From NCBI GenBank assembly GCA_963974055.1, contig CAXBCP010000006.1, forward strand, positions 109,035 to 173,034: DNA of 64,000 nucleotides, written 5' to 3'. A program made the position numbers and the translations under genes. Source of the DNA: CAXBCP01 sp963974055. Lineage in GTDB: Bacteria > Pseudomonadota > Alphaproteobacteria > MPNO01 > UBA830. Numbering within the stretch: position 1 is the stretch's first letter; every line of letters starts with the position of its first letter. Below the pieces are notes generated by a model. The model was not told where the DNA came from, did not search any database, and saw nothing but the letters and a program-made list of their open reading frames with translations. Of this stretch, positions 36,281 through 44,588 are shown one piece after another.

Positions 36281-37084
36281 ATGCTTCTCGCCATAGATTC
36301 CGGCAATACCAATATCGTGTTCGCGCTCTATGAGGGCGAAAAGCAGCGTGGCGAATGGCGTCGCGCCAACGATTATCGCCGAACCGCCGACGAGTACGGC
36401 GTCTGGTTGCTGCAGCTGATGGCCCTCGCCAAACTGCACCCGGAAGACGTCGATGCGGCCATTATCGCGACCGTGGTCCCGGATACCCTTTTCAGCCTGA
36501 AAGGCCTGTGCGCGAACTATTTCCAGGTGGATCCGCTGGTGGTCGGCGACCCCGGCGTGGAACTCGGTATTCAGGCTTTGGTCGACACGCCGGAATCCGT
36601 CGGCGCGGACCGCCTCGTCAACGCGGTCGCGGCCCATGAAAAATACGGCGGCCCGCTGATTATCGTCGATTTCGGCACGGCGACGACCTTCGATGTTATC
36701 GACGAGAACGGAAATTACGTTGGCGGCGCCATCGCACCGGGAATAAACCTGTCCATCGAAGCGCTGCATCGCGCAGCGGCGATGCTGCCGCGGGTGTCGG
36801 TGCAACGACCGGCGACGGTTATCGGGAAACGCACCGAGCCCGCCATGCATTCGGGCATTTACTGGGGGTATGTAGGCTTGATCGAAGGACTTGTTACCCG
36901 CATCCGTGCGGAATACGGCGTCGATATGCGCGTGATCGCCACCGGGGGGCTCGCGCCCCTGTTCGAGGCGGCGACCGATGCGATCGGACTCGTTGACAGC
37001 GACCTTACACTGCGGGGGCTGGTCAGCATCCAGGCGCGTAACGTCCCGGCCGGGAACAGCTTTGTCCGAAATGCTTCTGCATGA
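36281..37084 (+). CDS. coaX: Type III pantothenate kinase
   Basis: 267 aa from ATG 36281 (MLLAIDSGNTNIVFALYEGE); a longer upstream reading overlaps birA and is not homologous. ASKHA-fold motifs: the phosphate-1 loop AIDSGNTN, GADRLVNAVAAHEKYGGP, IVDFGTATTFDVID with the catalytic Asp, and GGAIAPGINLS. It makes 4'-phosphopantothenate, the first committed step of CoA synthesis. Its 3' end overlaps the RNase J ATG. Confidence 0.97.
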   Translation: MLLAIDSGNTNIVFALYEGEKQRGEWRRANDYRRTADEYGVWLLQLMALAKLHPEDVDAAIIATVVPDTLFSLKGLCANYFQVDPLVVGDPGVELGIQALVDTPESVGADRLVNAVAAHEKYGGPLIIVDFGTATTFDVIDENGNYVGGAIAPGINLSIEALHRAAAMLPRVSVQRPATVIGKRTEPAMHSGIYWGYVGLIEGLVTRIRAEYGVDMRVIATGGLAPLFEAATDAIGLVDSDLTLRGLVSIQARNVPAGNSFVRNASA

Positions 37085-38727
37085 CCACTGACGAACTGCT
37101 TTTCGTTCCTCTGGGCGGCGCCGGCGAGATCGGCATGAATATGAGCCTCTACGGGTATGACGACCGCTGGCTGATGATCGATATGGGGATCGCCTTCGGC
37201 GACGATACGACCCCGGGTATCGATGTGATGACGCCGGACCCTGCCTTCGCACTGGATAATCTCGACCGTCTCGAAGGTCTGGTGATTACCCACGCGCATG
37301 AGGATCACCTCGGGGCGGTGCCGTATCTGTGGCGCAAGATCCGTTGCCCGGTTTACGCAACGCCGTTCGCCTGCGGGTTGTTGCGCCGCAAGCTCGAAGA
37401 CAGCGGCCTGCTGAGCGAAATCGATCTGGTTGAAGTCCCCGTCGGCGGCGGATTCGATGCCGGCCCGTTCAGGGTCGACCTGATACCCGCCGCCCATTCG
37501 GTGCCGGAGGCGAATATCCTGGCCATCCGCACCGGCGCCGGAACGGTGGTACATGCGACCGACTGGAAAATCGATCCGGACCCGCTGGTCGGTCTGCCGA
37601 CCGACGAAGATGCGTTGCGGGCGCTCGGCGATGACGGCGTCGTCGCGCTGATCTGCGATTCGACTAACGTCTTTGTCGAAGGAGAGGCAGGCTCCGAGGG
37701 CGCCCTGCGTGAAAGCCTGATCGAGATAATCCGGAAATGCACCGGCCGGGTTGCCGTGGCAAGCTTTGCGAGCAATGTCGCCCGTGTCGCCACGATAAAC
37801 CGCGCCGCCATGGAAACCGGCCGCAATCCTTCGATGGTGGGGCGTTCTTTGTGGCGGAGCGTCGATATTGCCCGCGAATGCGGCTACCTGGAGGACATTG
37901 AGCCCTTCGTGCCGGAATCCGAAATCCGTTTCATCCCGCCGGACAAGGTCCTGATGGCCGTGACCGGCAGCCAGGGAGAGCCGCGCTCGGCGCTGTCGCG
38001 GATCGCCGACGGCTCGCATCAGAGCGTTTCGCTGGAAGCCGGCGATACGGTGATTTTTTCATCGCGCGAAATTCCGGGAAACGAACGGTCTATCGGCAAG
38101 GTCCAGAACCAGCTTGCCCGCAAAGGCGTCAACGTGCTGACCGAACATGACGGCTTCGTTCATGTGTCCGGGCACCCCGGGCGCAAGGAACTGATGGATA
38201 TGTACCGGTGGATACGCCCGCAGATGCTGGTGCCGGTACATGGCGAATTGCGCCACCTGCAGGAACACCGGCGTCTGGCGCAGAAATGCCAGATTCCCCA
38301 CACGGCGATTGCCGAAAACGGGACGATGCTGCGGATTTCGAAAGACGGGATTGCGCCGGTCGACCAGGTCGAAACCGGGCGCCTTGCCGTCGATGGCAAC
38401 CGGCTGGTATCCATTGGCGGCCCGGTTCTTCGGGAACGGAACAGGCTGCGGATCAACGGTGCCGCGGTGGCGACCGTTGTGGTGGACAATAAGGGAAAAC
38501 TGGTGGGCGACCCGCAGTTGACGGTTCAGGGTGTTCTCGACGATTCAGAGGACGAAAGCTGGGAAGAAGCGATCGATGCGATCATCGCTGCCGTGAACGA
38601 ACTGTCCAAGAGCAAGCGGCAGGACGACGACGAAATCGCGGAAGCCGCCCGTATTGCCGTGCGCCGTTCCCTGCGGGGAACGATCGGCAAACGTCCGGTA
38701 ACGGACGTGCACGTCGTGAGGATATAG
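37081..38727 (+). CDS. rnj: Ribonuclease J
   Basis: 548 aa. Metallo-beta-lactamase/beta-CASP ribonuclease: HAHEDHLGAVPYLW (H-x-H-x-D-H), AAHSVPEANILAI, CDSTNVFVEGEAGSE and, in the beta-CASP part, VTGSQGEPRSALSRIADG and HVSGHPGRKEL. It has 5' exonuclease and endonuclease activity in RNA decay and rRNA maturation. ATGA overlap with coaX. Confidence 0.97.
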   Translation: MTTDELLFVPLGGAGEIGMNMSLYGYDDRWLMIDMGIAFGDDTTPGIDVMTPDPAFALDNLDRLEGLVITHAHEDHLGAVPYLWRKIRCPVYATPFACGLLRRKLEDSGLLSEIDLVEVPVGGGFDAGPFRVDLIPAAHSVPEANILAIRTGAGTVVHATDWKIDPDPLVGLPTDEDALRALGDDGVVALICDSTNVFVEGEAGSEGALRESLIEIIRKCTGRVAVASFASNVARVATINRAAMETGRNPSMVGRSLWRSVDIARECGYLEDIEPFVPESEIRFIPPDKVLMAVTGSQGEPRSALSRIADGSHQSVSLEAGDTVIFSSREIPGNERSIGKVQNQLARKGVNVLTEHDGFVHVSGHPGRKELMDMYRWIRPQMLVPVHGELRHLQEHRRLAQKCQIPHTAIAENGTMLRISKDGIAPVDQVETGRLAVDGNRLVSIGGPVLRERNRLRINGAAVATVVVDNKGKLVGDPQLTVQGVLDDSEDESWEEAIDAIIAAVNELSKSKRQDDDEIAEAARIAVRRSLRGTIGKRPVTDVHVVRI

Positions 38728-38731
38728 GCGA

Positions 38732-38992
38732 ATGACCTGGTTTTCCGCGGGACTGGTTTTTATCGTTGTGTGGTGGCTCGTGTTTCTGATGTCGCTGCCG
38801 ATCGGCGCGCGTTCCTATCACGAGGCGGGGCAGGAGGTTGAAGCCGGCAACGTTTCGAGTGCGCCGATGCGCCCGCGCCTGTGGCTGAAGGCCGGTATCT
38901 CGACGTTGATCGCAGCGCTTCTGACTGTCGGCATATATTTCCTGGTGGAAAGCGGCTTGCTGGCGTTCGGGCCGACGGCGACCGGCGGCTGA
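38732..38992 (+). CDS. DUF1467 family small membrane protein
   Basis: 86 aa with two transmembrane helices (WFSAGLVFIVVWWLVFLMSL and LIAALLTVGIYFLVESGLL) separated by a loop containing LPIGARSYHEAGQEVEAGN. This matches the DUF1467 proteins found between RNase J and ProRS genes in many alphaproteobacteria. Function unknown. Here it is the last gene before the purine island. Confidence 0.88.
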   Translation: MTWFSAGLVFIVVWWLVFLMSLPIGARSYHEAGQEVEAGNVSSAPMRPRLWLKAGISTLIAALLTVGIYFLVESGLLAFGPTATGG

Positions 38993-39025
38993 CGCGACGC
39001 TAAAGTTCGATGCGAAAAAGCGACG

Positions 39026-39526
39026 TCAGATAGCGACCTGGGCAATGGACCCGTCGAACCATACTTCATCGCAGTTTTCGCCGGGTCCGCCACGGTCGAC
39101 GACAAGAAAGTCGTGATCGGGTACGAGAACCAGGAGCGGATGATGCCAGACCCCGCGACGATAGTTCACGCCCTGGCGGCCTGTGGCGCGGAACGCCCGC
39201 AAACTGCCGACATCCGGCGCCTCGCCCGCCGGGCCGACGACGACGAACCAGTCCGCGTCCCGTAACGGATAGAAAGCCTGGCTGCCCAGCGGATGCCGTT
39301 CGACCATCTTTATTTCAATCGGGTGCGGCCGCGGCTGGCCGCGGAAAATACTGACCAGAGGGGTACCGCCCTCAATGCCGGTATCTATCCCGGCGAGATC
39401 GTGGAACCGCTCCGTCGTCCCCTCGTTGATCGTGAAATGCTGCGCGCCGTCGGTTTCGATCACGTCGCCGAACGGAGCGAAGGCTTCCCGCGTGAGCGGC
39501 GCCGGGAAAAGTTCGAGCGATTCCAG
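39026..39526 (-). CDS. allA: Ureidoglycolate lyase, with probable CTG start
   Basis: 166 aa if begun at CTG 39526. It converts ureidoglycolate to glyoxylate and urea, the last step of allantoate use. Motifs: TREAFAPFGDVIETDGAQHF, the cupin-like HPLGSQAFYPL, and GVWHHPLLVL with metal or substrate His residues. No ATG lies in the proper N-terminal region. GTG at 39463 would delete the conserved LTREAFAPFGDV segment. CTG 39526 is preceded by GGAGG with a seven-base spacer and gives the expected length (E. coli AllA is 160 aa). Its start lies two bases after the allantoicase stop, so it is the end gene of the minus-strand arm. Confidence 0.9.
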   Translation of the reverse strand: MESLELFPAPLTREAFAPFGDVIETDGAQHFTINEGTTERFHDLAGIDTGIEGGTPLVSIFRGQPRPHPIEIKMVERHPLGSQAFYPLRDADWFVVVGPAGEAPDVGSLRAFRATGRQGVNYRRGVWHHPLLVLVPDHDFLVVDRGGPGENCDEVWFDGSIAQVAI

Positions 39527-39528
39527 AA

Positions 39529-40560
39529 CTAGTCCTCCGCGGCCAGTTGCCCGAAGATGCGCACGCGGCTGATGCCGCCATCCGGGTAGATATTCAGGCG
39601 GATATGGGTGACCGGGCCAAGGTCGTTGATCGCCGGGGCGTCGAAGGTGTGAATATGGTGCATCTGCAGTTTCTGTTCGGGCAGCAATTCGGCCCAGCTA
39701 TCGCTAGCTGCAACAATATCGGCGTCGGGGGCAGGGGCGAGCCGGGCGGCAAGAATATTGCAGCGATCCGGGTAGTTTCCCCTGAAGTGGGCGGTGTCGA
39801 TCTCGATCCGTTTGACATTGCCGCCCGCGCCGAGGGCGATCACGATCCAGTCGTTGCCGGGCTCGCGGCGGCGGCGGGTTTCCCAGCCATCCCCCATATT
39901 TTCCCCGCGGCCGGGGGTCAGGATTACCCACGGGTCGCCGTAATGGGCGTCGCTGTACCCGATCACGCGCCCGGCATTGACGATGGCCGACAGTTCATGG
40001 AGCCCGTCCGTATCCGCCTGCTTCCATTCGCAGACCGGGTTGCCCCACACCCGAAAGCGCGCGATTCCCCCATCGGGAAACATATTGAGGCGGAGACAAT
40101 TGAACGGCTGGTCGGTGTCGACCGGGAACAGGTTGTGCGCATCCGGTGCAATCGCGGAACTCGGGACGATCTCGGTCCATTCGGTGTTTTCGTCCGGAAG
40201 CCCGTCGATCATCGCGCCTTCGATCGACGCCTGCGGCGGATGGTTGCCTGTGAAGAAACGGGTGTTGATTTCGAAGCCGGCGAGAACTGCCTTCGCGCCC
40301 AGTTTGATAATGCAGTGGTCGTGCCCGCCGTGACGCCGGCGTCGGGATTCCCAGCCGTCCATCCATTTTCCGTTGTCGTCGAACCGGTCAGGAAAGAAAA
40401 TGGGCGGGGCATCGTTCAGCATCCGTTCCGCCGGCCCGAAAAATTCGTCCGACGTTTCGACGATCCGGGCGCCGAGTTTCGGCGAGGCGAGATTTACGGT
40501 TCCGAGGGCGAAATCGGGTTTGCCTTCCGTAGCGCGGATGGCGGTAGACGTATCGGACAT
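39529..40560 (-). CDS. alc: Allantoicase
   Basis: 343 aa. It hydrolyses allantoate to ureidoglycolate and urea. The two tandem jelly-roll repeats are visible as paired segments: WMDGWESRRRRHGGHDHCII with GFEINTRFFTGNHPP, and NMGDGWETRRRREPGNDW with RIEIDTAHFRGNYPD. Both end in a LRLNMFPDGGIARFRVWG or IRLNIYPDGGISRVRIFG motif. Normal length. It follows uraD by two bases. Confidence 0.96.
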   Translation of the reverse strand: MSDTSTAIRATEGKPDFALGTVNLASPKLGARIVETSDEFFGPAERMLNDAPPIFFPDRFDDNGKWMDGWESRRRRHGGHDHCIIKLGAKAVLAGFEINTRFFTGNHPPQASIEGAMIDGLPDENTEWTEIVPSSAIAPDAHNLFPVDTDQPFNCLRLNMFPDGGIARFRVWGNPVCEWKQADTDGLHELSAIVNAGRVIGYSDAHYGDPWVILTPGRGENMGDGWETRRRREPGNDWIVIALGAGGNVKRIEIDTAHFRGNYPDRCNILAARLAPAPDADIVAASDSWAELLPEQKLQMHHIHTFDAPAINDLGPVTHIRLNIYPDGGISRVRIFGQLAAED

Positions 40561-40562
40561 AT

Positions 40563-41102
40563 TCAGCTTTCCTGAAAAAGGGCTTCGATGCGGAGTAGGG
40601 CGATCCGGTGGACCTGTTTTAGCGCTTCGCGAAATTCGCCTTCCGGGTCGTTGTTCACCCGGTTGCGGAAATTATCGAGAATCTCCTGCCGCGTTCGACC
40701 GCGCACGGCAAGGATATAGGGAAACCCGAAGGCAACCTTATAGGTGTCGTTGAGGGTCTGGAACTCGGCGAATTCTTCCGGCGAACACCGATCGAGTTGT
40801 GCGCTTGCCTGCTCTGCCGTGGATTCCGACGTGAGGTCGCCGGCGACGGCGAGTTTCCCGGCGAGGTCGGGATGCGCCCGCAGGAGCGCCAGCTGGCGGT
40901 CGCGGTCCGCCCCATCGACGGCGGCCCGCAGGACGCCGTGGAGACCCGCGACGCTGTCCTGATCGCGGGTCAGGCCGTCGCTGTAAGCTGCTTCGGCAAT
41001 CCAGGGCGAATGCTCGTAAACGCCGCCGAACGTGTCGAGAAACTCGTCACGGGTCATCGTGCTCGGACGGTAGCGGGGATTTTCGTTCGCAGCTTCGATC
41101 AT
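40563..41102 (-). CDS. uraD: 2-oxo-4-hydroxy-4-carboxy-5-ureidoimidazoline (OHCU) decarboxylase
   Basis: 179 aa. Family segments are VYEHSPWIAEAAYS, LLRAHPDLAGKLAV with the catalytic His, and TYKVAFGFPYILAVRGRTR. It decarboxylates OHCU stereospecifically to S-allantoin. It lies in an ATGA overlap with puuE and next to allantoicase. It is separate from HIU hydrolase (uraH, in the opposite arm), whereas some bacteria fuse the two. Confidence 0.96.
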   Translation of the reverse strand: MIEAANENPRYRPSTMTRDEFLDTFGGVYEHSPWIAEAAYSDGLTRDQDSVAGLHGVLRAAVDGADRDRQLALLRAHPDLAGKLAVAGDLTSESTAEQASAQLDRCSPEEFAEFQTLNDTYKVAFGFPYILAVRGRTRQEILDNFRNRVNNDPEGEFREALKQVHRIALLRIEALFQES

Positions 41103-42022
41103 GGGGTCTCACCGGCCGTGCAGGGATGACGTTCACGCCAGTGCCGGGCGATATCGATACGGCGGCAGAACCAGACATCGTCATGGCTCCGTGCATAATC
41201 GACAAAGCGCTTCAGGGCGGCGAATCTGCCCGGCCGCCCGGCCAGACGGCAATGCAGCCCGATGGACAGCATCTTCGGGGTTTCCGCGCCTTCGTCATAC
41301 AGGGTGTCGAAGGAATCCTTCAGATACGAAAAGAACTGATCGCCGGAATTGAATCCCTGCGCGGATGCAAACCGCATGTCATTGGCATCCAGCGTATAGG
41401 GAACGACGAGATGCGGCTTGCCCGCGGCTTCGGTCCAGTAGGGCAGATCGTCATTGTAATCGTCGGCGTCGTAAAGGAACCCGCCCTCTTCGGCGACGAG
41501 CCGGCGCGTGTTGGGGCCTGTGCGCCCGGTATACCATCCCAGCGGCCGTTCGCCGCACAGCCGGGTATGGATCTCGATCGCCTTCATCAGGTGTTCGCGT
41601 TCGGTATCCTCCGGCACGTACTGGTAATCGATCCAGCGCCAGCCGTGGCTGCACATTTCGTGTCCCGCCCGGAGCGCCGCCTCGACGACGCCGGGGTTGC
41701 GCTCCATTGCCATGGCGACGGCGAAGAAGGTCACCGGGATGTCGTAATCGGCGAACAACCGCATAAGACGCCACACGCCCGCACGGCTGCCGTATTCGTA
41801 AATCGATTCCATGCTCATATGGCGCACGCCCTCACGGGCGTCGGCGCCGATGATCTCCGACAGGAAGGCCTCCGAGGCTCGGTCGCCGTGGAGGATCGCG
41901 TTCTCGCCGCCTTCCTCGTAATTGATGACGAACTGAAGTGCGATGCGCGCACCGCCGGGCCAGTCCGCGTTCGGGGGAGTGGCGCCGTAGCCGATCATAT
42001 CGCGGGGGTAGGGACTGGTCAT
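41099..42022 (-). CDS. puuE: Allantoinase PuuE (polysaccharide-deacetylase fold)
   Basis: 307 aa from ATG 42022, with GGGAGG eight bases upstream. It is the metal-poor NodB-like allantoinase that opens allantoin to allantoate. Motifs: FVINYEEGGENAILHGD, SMESIYEYGSRAGVWRLMRL, GHEMCSHGWRWIDYQ and GRTGPNTRRLV. It is the first structural gene of the minus-strand arm. The upstream regulator gene ends 20 bases before this start, so the two are probably co-transcribed. Confidence 0.95.
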   Translation of the reverse strand: MTSPYPRDMIGYGATPPNADWPGGARIALQFVINYEEGGENAILHGDRASEAFLSEIIGADAREGVRHMSMESIYEYGSRAGVWRLMRLFADYDIPVTFFAVAMAMERNPGVVEAALRAGHEMCSHGWRWIDYQYVPEDTEREHLMKAIEIHTRLCGERPLGWYTGRTGPNTRRLVAEEGGFLYDADDYNDDLPYWTEAAGKPHLVVPYTLDANDMRFASAQGFNSGDQFFSYLKDSFDTLYDEGAETPKMLSIGLHCRLAGRPGRFAALKRFVDYARSHDDVWFCRRIDIARHWRERHPCTAGETP

Positions 42023-42041
42023 ATTCACGCCTCCCGGTTGC

Positions 42042-42752
42042 TTACTGCGCCGCCACGACATCTGCGAATACCGTGCGCAGGTCGCTGTGCCCTTTGGGCG
42101 TGTCGAGCATCAGGCGGCGTTCGCATTCTGTCAGATGTGCCCGCATGATTCCGCGGCTGTTATCGACGTCATGCGCGGCGATCGCATCGATCAGGCGGTC
42201 GTGATCGTTGTCGTCGCACATGCCCTGTCCCGCGGGTACGTATCTGGCGATGGCCAGCGACGTCTGTGCGACCAGTTGGCGGAGAAGTTCGCGAAGCGGC
42301 CGGTTGCCGGCGATATCCGCCAGTTTGAGGTGAAAGTCGCCGGAAAGGCGTATGGCGCCGCCGATATCGTCCGCCCGGATGCAATCGCGTTCGCGGCGCG
42401 ACATATCGCGGAGAACAGCGGTATCCGTCGGCCGGCATTTGCGGGATGTCTGGGCGACGATCCCGTCTTCGAGCAGGCGCCGGGCTTCGAATATTTCGCG
42501 TACCTGACGCGGTGCCGGTGCCGCGATAACGGCGCCGCGGTTCGGGCGGATCTCCACGACGTTGTCCAGCGACAGTCTCAGCAATACTTTGCGGATGATT
42601 GTCCGGCTGACGCCGAAGACGTCGCACAGGTCCTTTTCCGTCAGTTTCGTGTCCGGAAGCAGGCGCTGTTCCAGGATTGCGCCGAACACCTGATCGTATA
42701 TCCAGGATTCCGATGGCTTTTTGGCGGGTTTTAAAATACGGCCTTGTTCCAT
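42042..42752 (-). CDS. GntR family (FCD type) regulator, likely of purine catabolism
   Basis: 236 aa from ATG 42752. The N-terminal winged helix is SWIYDQVFGAILEQRLLPDT, KLTEKDLCDVFGVSRTIIRK and VVEIRPNRGAVIAAP. The all-helical FCD ligand domain has the metal-site pattern with DFHLKLADIAGN and HDRLIDAIAAHD. It is the first gene of the puuE-uraD-alc-allA arm and sits between the two arms. The perfect palindrome ATTGTATACAAT just upstream of its start is a plausible operator. The effector is probably a purine breakdown intermediate (inference). Confidence 0.9.
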   Translation of the reverse strand: MEQGRILKPAKKPSESWIYDQVFGAILEQRLLPDTKLTEKDLCDVFGVSRTIIRKVLLRLSLDNVVEIRPNRGAVIAAPAPRQVREIFEARRLLEDGIVAQTSRKCRPTDTAVLRDMSRRERDCIRADDIGGAIRLSGDFHLKLADIAGNRPLRELLRQLVAQTSLAIARYVPAGQGMCDDNDHDRLIDAIAAHDVDNSRGIMRAHLTECERRLMLDTPKGHSDLRTVFADVVAAQ

Positions 42753-42764
42753 CTGTAATTTATA

Positions 42765-42776
42765 ATTGTATACAAT
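42765..42776. promoter_or_regulatory. Candidate GntR operator (12-bp palindrome)
   Basis: ATTGTATACAAT is a perfect palindrome containing the TTGTATACAA core typical of FCD-type GntR sites. It lies 13 bases upstream of the regulator's ATG. The 13-mer ATACAATCTGAAT that includes its right arm recurs at 42990-43002, just before uraH. Confidence 0.5.
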
Positions 42777-42958
42777 CTGAATAACAACAGAATTTGAAAT
42801 CGGGGGCGGGCGATTGCCCAAAACAATCCGGTGCCCCTGCCCATTTTTGATGCTGGTTGGTGAATTTCTGCCTTTTCCGTGGGCATCAAATCAGACAGGG
42901 CGATGGCCGTGGATAATCCGGTTGCGCGCGGTTTGGTCGGCGGGTACGCTCAATCGGT

Positions 42959-42971
42959 TTGTATTCGACAA
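42959..42971. promoter_or_regulatory. Second candidate operator before uraH
   Basis: TTGTATTCGACAA has perfect TTGT/ACAA arms spaced by five bases, unlike the two-base spacing of the first site. It lies about 50 bases before the uraH start and could control the plus-strand arm. Weak evidence. Confidence 0.25.
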
Positions 42972-43017
42972 CGCCAATATCATGATCGGATACAATCTGA
43001 ATGACGGGATGGGCGGA

Positions 43018-43371
43018 ATGGGGCGTCTGACGACACACATACTCGATACCGCCAGCGGATTGCCGGCGGCGGAGGTCCGGATCGATCTCTACGCCGTTCA
43101 CAGCGACGGCGAAGAGAAAATCGCTTCGGCGGTCACCAACGGCGACGGCCGCTGCGACGCTCCCGTTCTCGAGAACGACGCTTTTGTCCCCGGTATCTAT
43201 GAATTACGGTTTCACATCGGGGATTATTTTCGCGGCCGCGGCGAAGGCCTGCCGTCGCCGGCATTTTTCGATATCGTCCCGATCCGCTTCGGGATCGCGT
43301 CGGTCGGCGACCACTATCATGTTCCGTTGCTGATCTCGCCCTACGGCTATTCGACCTATCGGGGAAGCTGA
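43018..43371 (+). CDS. uraH: 5-hydroxyisourate hydrolase
   Basis: 117 aa from ATG 43018 (MGRLTTHILDTASG); ATG 43009 is equally possible. It is a transthyretin-like enzyme that hydrolyses 5-hydroxyisourate to OHCU. Signatures: THILDTASGLPAAEVRIDLY, the YELRFHIGDYF region, and the C-terminal VPLLISPYGYSTYRGS with the diagnostic YRGS. No good Shine-Dalgarno precedes either ATG. The upstream open frame to 42814 is not homologous and is taken as leader. First gene of the plus-strand arm, five bases before puuD. Confidence 0.95.
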   Translation: MGRLTTHILDTASGLPAAEVRIDLYAVHSDGEEKIASAVTNGDGRCDAPVLENDAFVPGIYELRFHIGDYFRGRGEGLPSPAFFDIVPIRFGIASVGDHYHVPLLISPYGYSTYRGS

Positions 43372-43376
43372 CGTCC

Positions 43377-44588
43377 ATGCTTGAAATCGCCTATGCCGAC
43401 TGGTTGAGTCTGATGTTCAGGTGGTTTCACGTGATCGCCGGGATTTCCTGGATCGGCACTTCGTTCTATTTCATTTTCCTCGACCTCAGCCTGCGCAAAC
43501 ATGCGCGTTTGCCCGAAGGGGTCGGCGGCGAAGCCTGGAACGTCCATGGCGGCGGTTTCTACCTGATGCGGAAATATGTCGTTGCCCCCGCCGAGATGCC
43601 GGAAGAACTGCACTGGTTCAAGTACGAGGCCTATTTCACCTGGCTGACGGGCTTTGCCCTGCTGTCGGTGATCTATTACTGGGGGGCCGAAAGTTACCTG
43701 ATCGACAAGGCGGTTCTCGATCTCGAGCCATGGCAGGCAATCCTGATCAGCGTCGGTTTCTTCGCGTCCGGCTGGGTTATCTATGACCTGCTCTGCCGTT
43801 CGCCGTTCAATATTCACCCATTGCTCCTCTCCGCCGCGGTTTTCGTCCTGGTCGCATTCTCCGCTTATTTTCTGACCCATATTTTCAGCGGCCGCGCGGC
43901 GTTCGTGCATGTCGGGGCGATGGTCGGGTCAATCATGGTGGGGAACGTGTTCTTCATCATCATTCCCAACCAGAAAAAGGTGGTGAAATCGCTGCTGGCG
44001 GGCGAGGAACCCGATCCAAAGTACGGCGAAATCGGCAAGCACCGTTCGACCCATAACAATTATCTGACGCTGCCGGTCATCCTGATGATGGTCAGCCAGC
44101 ATTATCCGATGCTGTACGATAACGAGAACAGCTGGCTGGTGGTGACGCTGATCCTGCTGGTCGGCGCGTCCATCCGGCATTTCTTCAACCTGATGCATAC
44201 CGGCCGCCCGATCATGACACTGCGCTGGCAATGGCCGGTCGCCGCGGTGCTGATGGCGTTGCTGATAGTCTATATCAGCTGGAAACCGGCGCCCGACCCG
44301 TCGGCGGCAAAGATCGAAGTGCCGTCCGCGTCGGACGTGCTGGCGATCGCCCAGACCCGTTGCACGTCCTGCCATGCGGTGAAGACCACGGATCCCGACG
44401 TGGAAAAAGCGCCGGGCGGCGTGATGCTGGAAACGATTCCCGATATCCGCAAGCACAGTGCGCGTATCCTGAAGCAGTCGGTTCTGTCCAGGGCGATGCC
44501 GCTGGGCAACAAGACCGGAATGACCGACGCCGAGCGGAAATCGATCGGCGCCTGGATACGCGCAGGCATGCCGGAGGGCGAGAAGTGA
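43377..44588 (+). CDS. puuD: Membrane-bound urate oxidase (hydroxylase) with C-terminal cytochrome c domain
   Basis: 403 aa. The N-terminal ~300 residues hold about eight membrane helices with family segments RWFHVIAGISWIGTSFYFIF, VHGGGFYLMRKYV, KHRSTHNNYLTLPVILMMVS and NLMHTGRPIMTLRW. The C-terminal ~80 residues carry a haem c site CTSCH (Cys329, Cys332, His333), with possible axial Met residues in RAMPLGNKTGMT. It oxidises urate to 5-hydroxyisourate and passes electrons to the respiratory chain instead of making peroxide. It overlaps the xdhA start. Confidence 0.95.
   Translation: MLEIAYADWLSLMFRWFHVIAGISWIGTSFYFIFLDLSLRKHARLPEGVGGEAWNVHGGGFYLMRKYVVAPAEMPEELHWFKYEAYFTWLTGFALLSVIYYWGAESYLIDKAVLDLEPWQAILISVGFFASGWVIYDLLCRSPFNIHPLLLSAAVFVLVAFSAYFLTHIFSGRAAFVHVGAMVGSIMVGNVFFIIIPNQKKVVKSLLAGEEPDPKYGEIGKHRSTHNNYLTLPVILMMVSQHYPMLYDNENSWLVVTLILLVGASIRHFFNLMHTGRPIMTLRWQWPVAAVLMALLIVYISWKPAPDPSAAKIEVPSASDVLAIAQTRCTSCHAVKTTDPDVEKAPGGVMLETIPDIRKHSARILKQSVLSRAMPLGNKTGMTDAERKSIGAWIRAGMPEGEK

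Noticed and set aside
42814..43017. 65-residue N-terminal extension of uraH
   Set aside because: The frame is open, but the translated sequence (Trp/Pro/Arg-rich) does not resemble HIU hydrolases, which begin at GRLTTHILDT. The region holds operators and is taken as leader.
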